Part shown: positions 23,101-35,800 of the stretch, piece after piece
Layout: the number at the start of each line of letters is the position of its first letter
How positions within the stretch are numbered: the first letter of the stretch is position 1
Source of the DNA: Smallanthus sonchifolius
Lineage: Eukaryota > Streptophyta > Magnoliopsida > Asterales > Asteraceae
Reading direction: 5' to 3'
Length of the DNA: 64,000 nucleotides
Assembly: GCA_023525975.1 (NCBI GenBank)
Contig: CM042025.1
Coordinates: 1,937,001-2,001,000, forward strand
Program-made: the position numbers and the translations under genes
The notes under the pieces: model-generated
What the model was told of the DNA's origin: nothing
The model's database searches: none
What the model saw: only the letters and a program-made list of their open reading frames with translations

Positions 23101-24129
23101 GTAGCCGCGATATGGAACATGACACTAAATGGAATGGATGTTGGCATTTCTGAGAATTGGGTTTCTAATGTGTACTGGTTAGACACCTTGAAGAAGGTAT
23201 ATGCTAATACCATTGATCCAATGAATGGGAGGGATATGTGGATACCTTCTACCTGTCCAACCAAGCTTACACTTCCAAAACATCACAAACAGATTGGCAG
23301 ACCTAAGAAAAAGAGGAAGAAAGATATTGATGAAGTTAGTCAACTAGTTCAGAGAGGGAAAATGGCTAGGATTGGAAGCACAGTGACACATCAATGGATT
23401 AGTGATAAATAAGGTTCAAGCTAAAACTCCAAGTTTGTATGCGTTATTCAACAAAAAAAGCCTCATAAAACAATTTTGTATGTCACTGCAGTCAGTTTGG
23501 TAACATTGTGCAAAATGCAATCATATGCATTATTCAACAAACATATCATAATTTGTATGCATTATTCAACAAAAAGCTTCATAAAAAGACTTCATTATAT
23601 CAATGAGATCTTAGTACATGAAAATAAAAGACCTTTACAACATTTTTAGGTGTATTTAATAACACCCAACTAATAACTAAGACAACTTTCAATTTTTGAT
23701 TTTGAACTTGCTTTTGTCTTGCTGATTCTTCATGCTTGTTCATGGTTTTGAGTAATCCAGGTATAATCTCAACTACTCTAGAACACAATGGAGGACCTGC
23801 CCATCCAACAATTCCACAATTCGATCCCTGATAATAATATAAGGGGAAAACTTCAGCTTGAAGACGATTAACCATAAATTAGGTCAAGTAGAATAAGAAA
23901 CTTAGCACGGGTACTTACCTTTCGATTGCAGCAATAAAATCGGCGACCGAGGTTAGTTGATGTCCATGAAGTGCGTACAGATGTTGGAGAACCACACGAA
24001 CACAACACCGTTTGCCTGAAAATGTCCATCAAAATTAACGAAAACGATCGGATATGATGAAATTTTTGGATCGATGGAAGAGAGATGAGTAGATTTAGGG
24101 TTTCTTAAAGTGCAGAGGATTGAAAGGCA

Positions 24130-24326
24130 AAGGAAAATTAACAAAAATGTCCCTCACGTGAGGGGCACATGGGCTTTAAGTAACGGCAATAATGGATGTC
24201 GTTTAACAGGTGGATGAAAAACGGGACAAAAATGAAACTATTGAATTAAAAATGTCAAATTTAAACTTTTGGACTAAAATGGTTATTTTTGACAAACCAC
24301 AGGGACTAAAACCGTATTTAACTCTA
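24130..24326 (-). repeat. MULE right terminal inverted repeat
   Basis: Reverse complement of 18001-18190 (see that entry); the outer 45 bases differ at only a few positions. It has a short extra segment between the CACGTGAG core and the 'ggatgtcgtttaacag' block that the left repeat lacks. Confidence 0.85.
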
Positions 24327-25582
24327 TTTTTTAAAATCTATTTAGGAAATTTATATTTTTAAAACCACCCATGTAACAGACGCAACTGTTACTCTGTTAC
24401 ATCTAATTCACCTCCACAGTCGATTTGGTCAAAACATGGCTACAATTCAAGAAAGGATCTGGCAACCAGAGGACTTGATTCAGGGGGTATACAATACGTA
24501 TAGAGTTCCTTAAAGAAACCATAGTTGATAGTGTCACCACTCTCATGGTGTCGAACAACGCACTTCTGAATTTTGAACTAATCCTTGCACGAAATGGCGC
24601 ACAAAATGGTTTTGGCGCACACAATGGCGGTCACAATGGCGTGAATGCCCTCGTGGATGTTCCCTACATTGTGGTTGAAGCTATAGATAATTTGAATGGC
24701 ATGGTAAATAGGGCGAAAATTGGGTTGGAGCAGTCACTGGCAGAGTATCGTGAGGCATGTTCGCGAATCACCAATTTGGAAATCATAGTGTTAGTGCTTA
24801 TGAATCTCCATGCATATTGTTATACGACCTGTGTATAGTGTTTATTATACGAGAGAGTAGTCATCTTCATCAAGAATTAGGGCATCATGAATCAAGAGTT
24901 TTGTTTAGAGTAAGAATTACATATCTCTCTCCCTTGTTCAGTCTTCTTACTAAAATTGAAATTTTATGATATATGATACTTTGTAATTTACTAAAATTGA
25001 ACTTCATTTGGTTTTGTAATTTTATGATATATTGAAATTTTATGATATATGATACTTTGAAATTTTATGATATTCATTTCGCATAACAATAGGGTTTATA
25101 GCGGGAAGTAAGTCTCTTTTGTAGCAATGTGTTGCAGCGGAAGACTTTGAACGTAGTGATTCAGGTGACTCGAAAAGGGAACTCAAGTTCGAAGTACAAA
25201 AGAAAGTTGTATGTATCTCTTATATACAATATTACAATGCTTTGAAGGTGTTAGGAGCTTGGGTGATTCACAAATGAGCCATCACCTCCCTATTTCTACC
25301 GGTAACTAAGTTTCTAGATAGTTCTAATCTACATACATCTAATAATAAATTGACAATTGTTAAGAATTGTTAAGATTATTCCATGATGATTTCACACACT
25401 TCCTTAAATTGTTTGGTATTTTGTAGACTCTTCCAATTTAGCTTTGATACATTAAGATTAGCCCGGAAATTTCTAGAACTCGTGACTAGCGATCTAATTT
25501 TTAGGAGGGTCGTGACCTCGGATGAGGATTATTTGAATACAATTTTTTTGGCTACCCTCGTCCACTTTCCTTTATAATTGAA

Positions 25583-26156
25583 CTAGCTTAGAACCCGTGT
25601 ATTACACACAGGTTGAAAAATATAAATAAATAAAATTCTTAAATCTTTATGTATATATATTTTACATGTGTAAAAATGTTTTACATATACTAAGGATAGA
25701 AAACAAAATTCAAAATATTTATAAATTAATATATAATTGGTTTTGAAAATACGTTAATTACTATTTAATGTAATTTGACTTTCATTACTATTTGATTGAA
25801 AATAAAAGTTACATTATTAGATTTCAATTATAATAAGGATAGAAAACAAAATTCAAAATATGTAAAATTAATATATAATTGAGTTTCGAAAATACGTTAA
25901 TTACTATTTAATGTAATTTGGCTTTCATATACTATTTGATTGAAAATAAAAATTAAATAATTAGATTTCAAAGTTTCTTATAATAAGGGATAATTTAAAA
26001 TAATTGTGTTTTATTAGTATAATTAGTATTTTCTTTAAAAATATATTATTATTAAAATATATAAGTGTATTTAATAAGAGAGAGACGAGAAAAAAATGAT
26101 GAGAATAAATATAGAGACGACACTTAGCATGAAAAAAACATTTATTTATTATATAG
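25583..26156 (-). mobile_element. Helitron copy, inverted (3' end clear, 5' end approximate)
   Basis: Read on the minus strand, the 3' end is CTAG-T at 25583, preceded by a stem-loop (ACACGGG arm present, other arm changed to CTGTGTG). The body matches the copies at 26762 and 41314, including 'aaaatacgttaattacta' and 'tttgattgaaaataaaa'. The 5' end (tattatatagtata) has lost its TC terminus and is locally duplicated. Confidence 0.6.
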
Positions 26157-26761
26157 TATACATTTTCCTTTTTAATTTCCTTTACACTAGATTTTTCCTT
26201 TTCAATATATTATATAGTATACATTTTCCTTTTTAATTTCCTTTACACTAGCATGAAAAAATATTTATTTATTATATATTATCACTCAACTAAAAATTAA
26301 ATATTTTATTATATTAATATAATGTTTTACTTTTACTTTTAATCATATTTTATTTTTCACTTTTAAACTATAATATTTTAGAAAACTTTGAATATAAGAT
26401 TTTATTGACAAACGAGCCATGTCAAATATAATTTATTTTTTAAATTTTTTATTTTTAAAAACAATTTGGTTTTACTTAAATATAATATATTTTTAAACTT
26501 TTTTACTTTTAAATTCAATTTGGTTTTCCTTTTATAACTTTTGATGTAGAATGTTTTATGAAATTCCGAATATACCGTTACGGCGTGCTTATTTTTATCT
26601 ACGTTTCGATATAAATTTAAATTAAAACCAACGATAGCTAGAAAGCTCTATTACTTTCCACGAGCCAATATTGTTATCATCGTTGCCAAACACATGTGAT
26701 ATCTTTTTGGGATGGTAACGCTTTCTCTTTTGTTTACACGGTGCACCTTTTGTGTGATTTA

Positions 26762-27182
26762 TCTATACTATATAATAAAGAAATGTTTTTGTATGCCACG
26801 TGTCGTCACTATATTCAATCTCATCATTGTTTTTTCGCCTCTCCCTCTCTTATTAAATGCACCCATATCTTTTAATAAATTAACAATATACTAATAAAAC
26901 ACATTTATTTTTAAATTATCCTTTATTATAAAAAAAACTTTGAAATCTAATTATGTAATTTTTATTTTCAATCAAATAGTAAATGAAAGTCAAATTATAT
27001 TAAATAGTAATTGACGTATTTCCGAAACCCAATTATATATTTTTTTTACATATTTTGAATTTTGTTTTATATCCTTAATATACAGTAATACATTTTTACA
27101 CCTGTAAAATACATAAATAAAATTTAAGAAATTTATTTATTGATATTTTTCACCCGTGTGTATTACACGGGGTCTAAGCTAG
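26762..27182 (+). mobile_element. Nonautonomous Helitron (421 bp)
   Basis: Starts TCTATACTATATAATAAAG after an A (26761), ends CTAG before a T (27183), with the stem-loop CCCGTGTGTATTACACGGG at 27153-27171. It appears to have inserted into another Helitron-like element whose tail (hairpin CCCGC... and CACTAG-T, ending 27243) follows. Confidence 0.75.
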
Positions 27183-27199
27183 TTTTGTAATATACCGAC

Positions 27200-27243
27200 T
27201 TCCCGCTATAAACCCCGCTGCACCACATGGGTCAACCCACTAG
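27200..27243 (+). mobile_element. Tail of an outer Helitron-like element
   Basis: A CCCGCTATAAACCCCGCTG stretch, then 'accacatgggtcaaccca' and CTAG-T at 27240-27244, resembles the ending at 11925-11954. The hairpin is imperfect. The 5' end was not identified. Confidence 0.4.
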
Positions 27244-27506
27244 TTATATAACATAATACTAATATTATGTAGAGATCTTAAAAAATTTCACGATTTACTT
27301 TTTGACCATAATTTGGAAAATGCTGAAAGTGGAGGGGTCTTTATGCAAACACCATTCAATCTTGCTCAAAATTCAAAATTACAAATGCAGCTAGTCGACC
27401 GTTGAAGTCAATTTCTTATTAGGGTTTACACTACTCTAAGATCGCGATCAATTAACCTCGAATTTCTTATCATTTAGGGTTTAATTTCTGTTCGTTGTAA
27501 GCAATC

Positions 27507-30500
27507 ATGAGGCGCCATGGATGGCAACGGCCCCTTCATCCTCTACAGGTTTTCAATTTTACGTTTCTAATGCTCGTTGTGCTTGCTTTCTGTAATATTA
27601 GTTCAACAAATTCACCTGATTATGGCGTTGATTTCTTACAGATAGTTGGAATGTCGATATACTGTTTTCTAGTTGCAGCTTTCTATAGCTTCCTAGGGCT
27701 TTTCGTTGGTACGAAAACCGCTGTGATTGTTATTACCTCAATTTACTCGTTTACGGTATGAGAATTGATGATTATATTATCTTAATTAATATGAATGCTA
27801 TTGGCTATTGTTTGTCTTCGAAGTGTGATAATCGAAAAGTTGATTTGAGTTTCAGGCCCTAGGAGTCATGTTTCTATTTGTTAGGTGCACTGCAATTGAT
27901 CCAACTGATAAAACCAACTCCAAAAGGAAGAAGAAGTCAAAAAACATGTCGAATCAGCTTAATTATGGCTTTATTTTGGGTCACATTGTTATGAGGTTTT
28001 TCACAAGGATTGAACGCAAGATCCTTAGGAAGTTTATAAGGCGAAAGTACCTCGATCCTTTGAGCACCACGTCTCAAATGGAACCTCTGCTTCCATTTCC
28101 GCTTGTCATCAAGGACGACTCCGTTTCACCTGGCCCGTTACAAGATGACATCTCATTTTGTGTCCTTTGTGATTCTCAGGTTGACCTTTTGCCAAAGTTC
28201 TAAGAATAATTGTATATTGATTGTGTGTATAATAGGGTCACACAGGGCTCTATATATAGAGAATAATATTACACTTGGATACCTTAATTATATGACTAAT
28301 CTAATATTTCCCAGCAAGCTAATAGGGTCACATAGGGGCTATGATACCAACTTAAACCAGGATGAGTAATTGTATACTGGTTGCGTGTATAATAGGGTTA
28401 CAGAGAGCCATAGAGAATAGTATTACAGTCGGATATCTTCTATAAAAGAATGTGACATTCTCCTTTCTCAGATATTTATTTTAATGATAAGTAATAATAA
28501 TCTCACAAATTTTAATGTAGTATACACAATTATCATAATTTCTTTATATTCGTTTTATCAATTAACATTAATCAATCTGATTTTTGAGTTCATTTGGATG
28601 GTGATACAAAAAGACAGATACCAAATAGTTTAGTACAAAGATTTTGCTGATTAATTTATAGCTTTAATTGATACGTCATTCCTTATTTTTTTTATCCTAA
28701 ACTAGGATGTAAGACACTACATCTGTGCATCGGTCACTTGCATATAACACAAGCTTTTATTTTCCAATATGAACAAGATGGTCTGTTTTTACAGGTTAAA
28801 AAGCAAAGTAAGCACTGCAGGACCTGCAATCGGTGTGTTGAAGGGTTTGATCACCACTGCAGGGCAAGTAAATTTTGGTATATATATAGTTTGTTTTCTT
28901 CATTACAAAATCCTGTGTATCTAACAAACCATGACAACGATTTCTGGTTTTAGTGGTTGAATAATTGTGTTGGGAAAAAGAACTATAGGACGTTCATTCT
29001 TCTCCTAATCTCTGTCTTATTAATGGTTAGTAACTTGCTACTTTAGCTGTCTCTTTTTATTTGGTGACTGAAATTTGTGTTGACCACAAACTTTTTACAA
29101 TCCAGCTTATTATGGAAGGAGGGGCAGCAATTGCCATTTTTATTAGGTGCTTTACAGATGCACATGGATTAGACAAGGAGCTTGTAAAAAGACTCCATTT
29201 TCATTTTCCAAGAGGACTTCTTTCAGCCATATGTGTAAGTCTGTCATAGTTTCATGGCCAAAAAACATACAACTAAAAAATAAAATAGAAATTTTTTTTT
29301 TATCACTGATCGACTGTGACATGAATGTAACAGGTTTTGCTAGTTTTACTGACAGCTTACGGGTCAGCAGCTCTAGGACAACTTTTCTTCTTTCATGTTG
29401 TTCTCATCCGCAAGGTATTGATAATGTTACTTATATATATGCCTTCAGATTTAAGGGGTGTTTGGCATTGTGATTGGAAAGTGATTATGTGACATGGAAT
29501 AATCAGAATAATATAACCAACTGTAGCAACACGGGCTGCGAGAGATTGTGTTTGGATACTGTTTGAAGTTGTGAGAAATAGATAATCAGTTGTTTTAGTG
29601 TTTGGCAAGTTATGGTTATTTAATGAGCTACATGTAAAATGACCCTTAGATAATCAGATAACCAGAATTGCTTTTGGTGCAGGTACTCCCAATTTGATTA
29701 TCCAAAACTGATTAATTGACCCCTAAATAATCAGAATCAGTTGCACTATACCCAAACACTAGAAAACTGGTCATTTCATTACACAATACCAAACACTGCA
29801 TTATGATTAATTGCTTTTCACTTCCACTTCTCACAACAACTAATAATCAAATATGATGATTTTTAGGGAATGAGAACTTATGATTACATAATGGCAATGA
29901 AGCATGAAAATGAGTTACTGGCACAAGAACTGTCGGAAGATGATTCAGATTTTTCTTCAGAAGAGAGCATAGAATTGGATTCCCCTGAAAAAACAAGATT
30001 CAGAATATGTAGAGAGAGAAGCCCAGAGGTATTTATATCACTTATACTTTTTTTTAAACGGTTTTTACCATTCAACTATATTTTTGCTTTAAATTTGTGA
30101 TTTTTCTATAAGAAAGTTGACCTGAAATGTGTACTATGTGTGACATATGCTGATGTGGCACATCAGCACACTTCCTTTTAAAGGACTTAACCATTCAACT
30201 TTTCTTTTTCGTTTTTAAGTGTGATTTTTCTGAAAGAAAAATTGCTTTGCAATTTGTATTGCGAGTTACATATGCTGACATGTTGTGCCAACTGTGTAAA
30301 ACTGATGATGTGACACCTTAGCAAGGATAATTAACCATTTATGCCATGTCATCAGTTTTACACAATTGGCATGCAACTTAGCCTATTATACTCCCTTGGC
30401 ATATGCTGACGTGGCATGCCAATTGTGTAAAATCATTGATATGGCACGTCAGGAAATATAACTGACCATTTATGCCATGTCATCAGTTTTACACAAGTAG

Positions 30501-31268
30501 CATAATTGGCAGGCAACTTAGCTATTTTACTCTATTGGCATATGCTGACGTGGCGTGCCAATTGTGTCAAATCAATGATGTGGCACGTCAGGAAGTATAT
30601 ATGACCATTTATGCCATGCCATCAATTTTACACAATTGGCACGTTGCTTCAACATATGTAACTTTTTGAAAAAAGTCTCAGCGATCTAGCTAGAACATCA
30701 CTTGAAACTTTGTTACTATTTAGTAATATTTGCCCTCATTTGTGTGTGAGGCACAAATCACAAAATAATAACTGGATACCACTGAAATTTTCAGACCGAA
30801 CAAGCACTTTCTGTAAGAATCGATAAAGAACCTCAGTCAGTTAAGAAACCTGGGGGGAAAGGTTTTCGTGCAAGTATGAATCCATGGAAACTTATTAATA
30901 TGAGCCGTGAAAAAGCTCAGTTAGCTGCTGATAAAGCCCGCGAAAGGTTCATGAGACAGAAAACAGTTAATGTAGATGATGATTTACTTAAGCCACTACC
31001 ATTGGAGACAAAAAGCGGGCCGTCGTTAATGACATCAAACATAGATAACAGCCGCGATATTGGTGTTACTCCACTTGTTGTAAAAGGTATGCTTTCGAGT
31101 CCAAGAAGACGGTTTTCTGTTTCGCCATCACCAAAACAAATGTACATGAGTAATTTTGATCCCAAGTTAACTGAGGTTTCTAGGGAACTTGAGACATATA
31201 TCTCAAGGCAGGTTTTGTGTTCTGTTGTGAACACGGGCGAAAACGAGTCATCACCATCTGCAAGATAG
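27507..31268 (+). CDS. DHHC-type protein S-acyltransferase (PAT19-22 group), 9 exons
   Basis: Palmitoylates cysteines on target proteins at membranes. Exons: 27507-27548, 27642-27755, 27856-28179, 28795-28863, 28954-29025, 29106-29234, 29334-29414, 29867-30028, 30795-31268; joined they give 488 aa. The start MRRHGWQRPLHP is typical of the plant group, and the first exon is only 14 codons. Two hydrophobic helices follow (about residues 15-60), then the Cys-rich domain with KHCRTCNRCVEGFDHHC and RWLNNCVG, then two more helices. The TTxE-like motif is changed to RTYD, as I recall for the PAT22-like branch. The C-terminal tail is acidic then basic (SPRRRFSVSPSPK). The intron after exon 4 has a GC donor (GCAAGT). 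Intron 7 holds a MITE and intron 8 a tandem repeat. Confidence 0.92.
29455..29860. mobile_element. MITE-like element in PAT intron 7
   Basis: Ends read 'ggggtgtttggcattgtg' on the left and, in complement, 'gcagtgtttggtattgtg' on the right. The interior has 'ttgaagttgtgagaaatag' and 'gataatcagttgtt', which recur at 59625-59890 downstream of the desulfhydrase gene. No coding; superfamily unassigned. Confidence 0.55.
30140..30660. repeat. Tandem repeat in PAT intron 8 (about 135-bp units with hairpins)
   Basis: Units start with catatgctgac at 30269, 30400 and 30539 (spacings 131 and 139 bp); a partial, more diverged unit lies at about 30140-30200. Each unit carries complementary arms, tgccaattgtgtaaaa and ttttacacaattggca, about 60 bases apart, so each can form a stem. 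It lies between the last two exons. Confidence 0.8.
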
Positions 31269-32871
31269 TTTGATCTTCTCAATCTTTGAGAAAGATGTGT
31301 ATTTGATTATTATTTATGTGGATTTGAGATGAATTTATTCATTCACACATATAATAGTGTATTTAATGTTATTAGTTCAATAATAGAACTCTATTTTTCA
31401 GATTTTTTTATCCTCGTTATGACATGCAATAGGGGTAGGGGGTTGATGGATAGAGCGTAAATGAGCCGAGTCAAATCCTAGCTTGCCTAAGCTCGATCGC
31501 GACTCGTTTATTATTTATTAAATATATATTATTTTATTCAATAATAGAACTCTATTTTTCAGATTTTCTAGTCCTCGTTATGACATGAAATAGGGGGTGA
31601 GCTTAGTCAAATCCAATCTTGTCACTCGTTTATTATATATTAAATACATATTATTTTATTTATATGTATATAAATTATATATATATTTATAATTATAACT
31701 TTTTATATATAAGAAAATATATATTATTTATTTATCATTATGATAATTTTATGTATAATCATATTTATTATGTAATTATATTTATTGCATATAATAAAAT
31801 GTTTATATGACAGGCTCATTTAAACTCACGAACATTGTCAAGCTCGGGCTCGTTTAAATTTAGCTCGATTCTAGCCTTTTGTGAGCCGGTCTCGTTTATG
31901 GAAAATATACAAATGTGACTTTTACCTTGATTAGAGAGAAAGGAGGTTATGATTGGCTTCTTTGAGGGCCCATGATACTTTCCTATGATTTCTTAGCCGG
32001 TTGAGGGCTTGCCGGGTCAACATGGTTGGGCATTGTGGCGTCTTCTAATTGGTCCGTTCGGGTATGTTCATTCTGGTGTGGACAATAAGTCAATGTTACA
32101 AAATTCTTGGGTCAACATCTTTATTTTGGTGATTTTCCCTTTTAGTAATGGGTAACAGGTTCGAGTTAAAAACTCATTTTTCCTATCGGTTTCAAAGACT
32201 CAGAATTTAAACCAATAACATGAAATCTTGATGAAACATGTAATTGTAATGAATTTGAAAGAAATCGTATTAAGAAGTGATCTCCGTGGAACTTGTGAGA
32301 CGCTTATTTGATATGTAACAATCAATGATCTCTATCATATTAAAGAAAAGATCGAAAAAGGATTATCTCTACCAGTTTAGAGAGAAGAACTGAAGAGAAC
32401 TCTCGATTGAAGAACTAAGACGTGAACTTAAGATGAATTAGCTAGCACCCACCCAAACCACAATACATCTTTGTGTTTGTGTGAAGATATCTCTTAACAT
32501 TTTGTCCTACACCATTCTGGTTAGGTCGTCTCACATCCTCAGCTTGCAGAAGAGTATTAGACAACATATCCGAGTTTATTAGGATTTGATTAGGTTACTT
32601 GAACTTTGTGTCGAAAAGACGAAACAGAACTAAAAGGAAAAGGAATAATGATAATCGAAGTTGATCTCTTTTCAACTACGCAATTAAATTGCGTATGCCA
32701 ATAAGAAATGAATCTGTAAATCGGTACCTTTATTCCTCTTCACATGGTCTTCATCATATACGGAATCATCTTTAGAACTTGATGAATTCAAAGATACATG
32801 ATATACATTACGGGGTTAAATTACGATTCATGTCGTTTGAGCGCACTGAAATAGTATTTGCAAATTCCATG
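31269..32871. other. Spacer between convergent PAT and SECA1 genes
   Basis: No gene. From about 31430 to 31900 there is AT-rich sequence bracketed by 'gagccgagtcaaatcc' and 'agctcgggctcgtttaaa' stretches, perhaps a degraded MITE, including a near-duplicate 'caataatagaactctattt' segment at 31377 and 31539. The region 31900-32870 is unremarkable and holds the 3' flanks of both genes. Confidence 0.5.
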
Positions 32872-35800
32872 TCATACTTTGGCCTCAGAGCTGACAGATG
32901 ATGGTGGGGGTACTGACCCATTTGGACCATCTTTGCGGGTTTTTGCAGGATCCTTCACCATCACGGGTTTAAACTGAGAAAAATAGAAATCAGACAACAG
33001 TTGTTTTTAGGAAAACTGCATGAAACAGAAACAGAAACAGAAACAGACGTTACATTTTTATGATTTTAGCAACCAATTTTAAATTGAATGCAAAATAGAA
33101 ATTAAAAATAATTTTTTTTATAATTTTAGCAACCAACTTTCTTTTTTATGTATTTAGCAACCAACTTTAAATTTTCTTTATGGTTTAAAAAGTAAGCAGA
33201 GTGCAAGTTAGTTTCTATTTCTATAACTTAAAAAAAAATGTTAAATCAGATGCCACACATGCAAAAATGCTTATGTGAATTTTTTTTTAAAATAACATTT
33301 TTACAAGTTTGAAACAAAAGATCTTTTCTAATTTGATATTTAAAAATAATTATTAAATGTCAAATGCTACTGTTGTAGAATGAAGATAAGATGCCATATT
33401 AGCAATTTTTGAAAATTCAGTAAAAGAATAACCTTGGAAAAAATGTAACTCGATTGCTAAAATCGGTAATAAGGTAATAAAGTGTTTTGCGTCTAATTTA
33501 AAGTTAGGTTGCTAAAACTGAAGAAAAAAAATGTAAATTTCCTATTCTACTTTGTGCAGATTTCCATCTTTCTTTAATATCAAACAAAAATAATATATGA
33601 CAGAACAACTAATAAATATAACTCATCACCAACCTGGTATATAGAATATATAACATTTCTTCTTATTTGTGCCATCATTTCAATAAAGAGATTGTATCCT
33701 TCAAGTTTGTACTCGATAAGTGGGTCCCGTTGTGCATATCCACGTAAGCCTACAGCTTGCTGAACAAATTTAAGTGCTTGCAAGTGTTCTTTCCATAACC
33801 GATCTATGTTGCTCAATATCAAGAATCTTTCGGCTTCTTTCATTAATCCTGGTGCTTCTCTCTCCACAATATCCTAAATGTAATATATATATTTTTAATG
33901 TAAATGATGGTATAAGACTATAAATCAAAAAGTCAACCTTTTGACTTGGCCTATATATATGTGTGTGTGTATGTATGTATGTATATATGTATATGTTAAT
34001 GTATGTATGTGTGTGTATATATATATATATATGTTTGTATTAAATTGTGTTTTACTGAGTTTGAGACCTCTACTTGATCAAGTTAAATAGCTAAAGCATT
34101 TTTTGTTTCATGGAAACCGTTTCACAATTAAGGGGAAAAAATATCACAACCAGGTTTACAATTTATAACTAGTTTTAACAAATTTTGTTTTTTGGTTTTT
34201 CAATAACGTAAGGGATAGTCTAACACTATTTTTATTTGAAAACGGAAATCAAATACCAAATTTCTTATATGCAAGAGAAATAATTACCCTTTTCTGTAAA
34301 TATGCTTCACGTCCACGAAGACGAAGATAATTCCCCAAATCTTCATAAGTTGAAGACTTGCTCACCAGTAAATCTGGAGTCAGATCATTCAACAGATAGC
34401 AATACCTGCAATAAAGTAAGTTATTTTGATTTGTACATTTACACAAAGAGGTAAATCAACAAATATTGAAATTTGAACTTACTGCTGGAGTTTGGCAATA
34501 AGCTTTTCAAAATCCCAGTTTTCTTTAGGAGCATCAGAACCAATATTTGCCTGTTAAGATATCAAAAAATAAAAGTAGTTAAATAAATAGCAATCCTGCA
34601 GTATCTTTAATCTAATAGAAAAAATAAAAATCAAGTAGAATTATATTAAAACCTCTAATATGTCATCCATTGTGAGTTCAGCATATTCAATAAGTAGAGA
34701 TTGAAGATCTTCAGATTCTAAAGCTCTTCTTCTCTCTGTATAAACTCGGTCTCTTTGGCTGTTCAAGACCTCATCATACTCAAATAATTGCTTTCGGATG
34801 TCAAAAAAGTAATTTTCCACTTTTCTTTGAGCTTCATCCAGTGCTTTTGTCAACATTTTTGATTCAATTGGTAGATCCTCGACCCTAAAAGCTCTCATCA
34901 TGCCCTAACAGTTTTAATGTTAATTAACTTTTAAATAAACTATAATTATATAATCAGAAAGGAAAGTATAAGAAAAAGTTTAAACCTGAATCCGATCCCC
35001 ACCAAATATGCGAAAGATATTATCTTCAAGACTAAGAAAGAAACGGGTACTTCCAGGATCCCCTTGCCTTCCACTTCGCCCACGCAACTGCATACATTTG
35101 GAAGTTCAAATATTATTTACACACACACACACATATGTATATAGAACCATGATCATCTGAGAACTCAAATGTTAATAAGAACCGTAAGAACAAGTCAGAT
35201 TTCTGAATTTGAATCATTTGACTCAATAAATTTAAAGAAATCACAATTTATATATCTTTATTGAAGTCTTTGATAAAATATTGAAGCATTCTCCATTGAA
35301 GAAGCTAACAAATTCACAACTACATTGACACAAATGCATAAATATAAGATTGCTAGTTTGTCGGCTTTAATGCTTCAAAAGTTTATCAAACACTTCAATG
35401 GAGAATTTGAGATACAAATTTGTAAATTTGTCGACTTATGAGATTCAGATTTTAAAATTTTGATTAGTTTTTATAGTTCTTACCGTATCCCTCCCTTGTA
35501 ATTAATGCACACACATACATAAATACATACAGAGTCAGGATCACATGAAAACCTTATATATGGTGAGAACAAATAGAAATGCACAATAAAACACACTATA
35601 TATATAGAAAAAACACAGGTGCATTTCTATAAATGCACAATTGACATATATGTGCATTTTATGTGTTCTATTGTGTGTATTTAATATTGGTTCTCACACA
35701 CTCAACATATTTAAGGTTCTTGAGTGATCTTGATTATGTGTATGTGTGCATCATATAAATCAAATTTAAAATAAAAACTGTACCTGATTGTCAATTCGTC

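Larger units (their letters stand above)
18550..23412 (+). pseudogene. MULE transposase gene, broken by stops and by a solo LTR
   Basis: The first exon-like block (from 18550, MKIHHGGKFTKASGRRY) has the PB1-like N-terminal region seen also at 824-1108. The reading then goes to RETRQFKRIY, where the solo LTR enters, and resumes at about 22124 with ICLGPLKVGF. The transposase core keeps SDRQKG (second Asp) and the AEHRFCLRHIHENMK block, but the first catalytic Asp of the GLDG motif is Glu (GLEGS), a Trp codon is TAG in ETCSS*TWFLE, and other stops follow. In the C-terminal SWIM region (23029-23412) the CxC pair is present, but the later Cys and His are both Tyr (PYKYA). A basic tail GRPKKKRKKD follows. 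Nonfunctional. Confidence 0.8.
18001..24326 (+). mobile_element. Complete but degenerate Mutator-like element (MULE)
   Basis: Long terminal inverted repeats begin TAGAGTTAAATACGG at 18001 and end with the exact complement at 24326. They continue inward with scattered differences for about 190 bp, including the palindromic CTCACGTGAG core on both sides. Inside are a PB1-like N-terminal region, a MULE transposase and a SWIM-type region, all on the + strand. No 9-bp target duplication is evident at these ends (T-rich on both sides). The middle is interrupted by a 3.1-kb solo LTR. Confidence 0.85.
24327..27506. other. AT-rich spacer with Helitrons and no supported gene
   Basis: Between the MULE and the PAT gene. 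The open frame at 24545-24838 (with NGAQNGFGAHNGGHNGVNAL, and a possible upstream start at 24436) is not recognised and could be a remnant. A 40-bp stretch near 25090-25115 reads as the complement of the outer Helitron tail at 27200. Helitron copies are listed separately. The 26143-26270 stretch holds a local duplication of 'tatatagtatacattttcc'. Confidence 0.5.
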
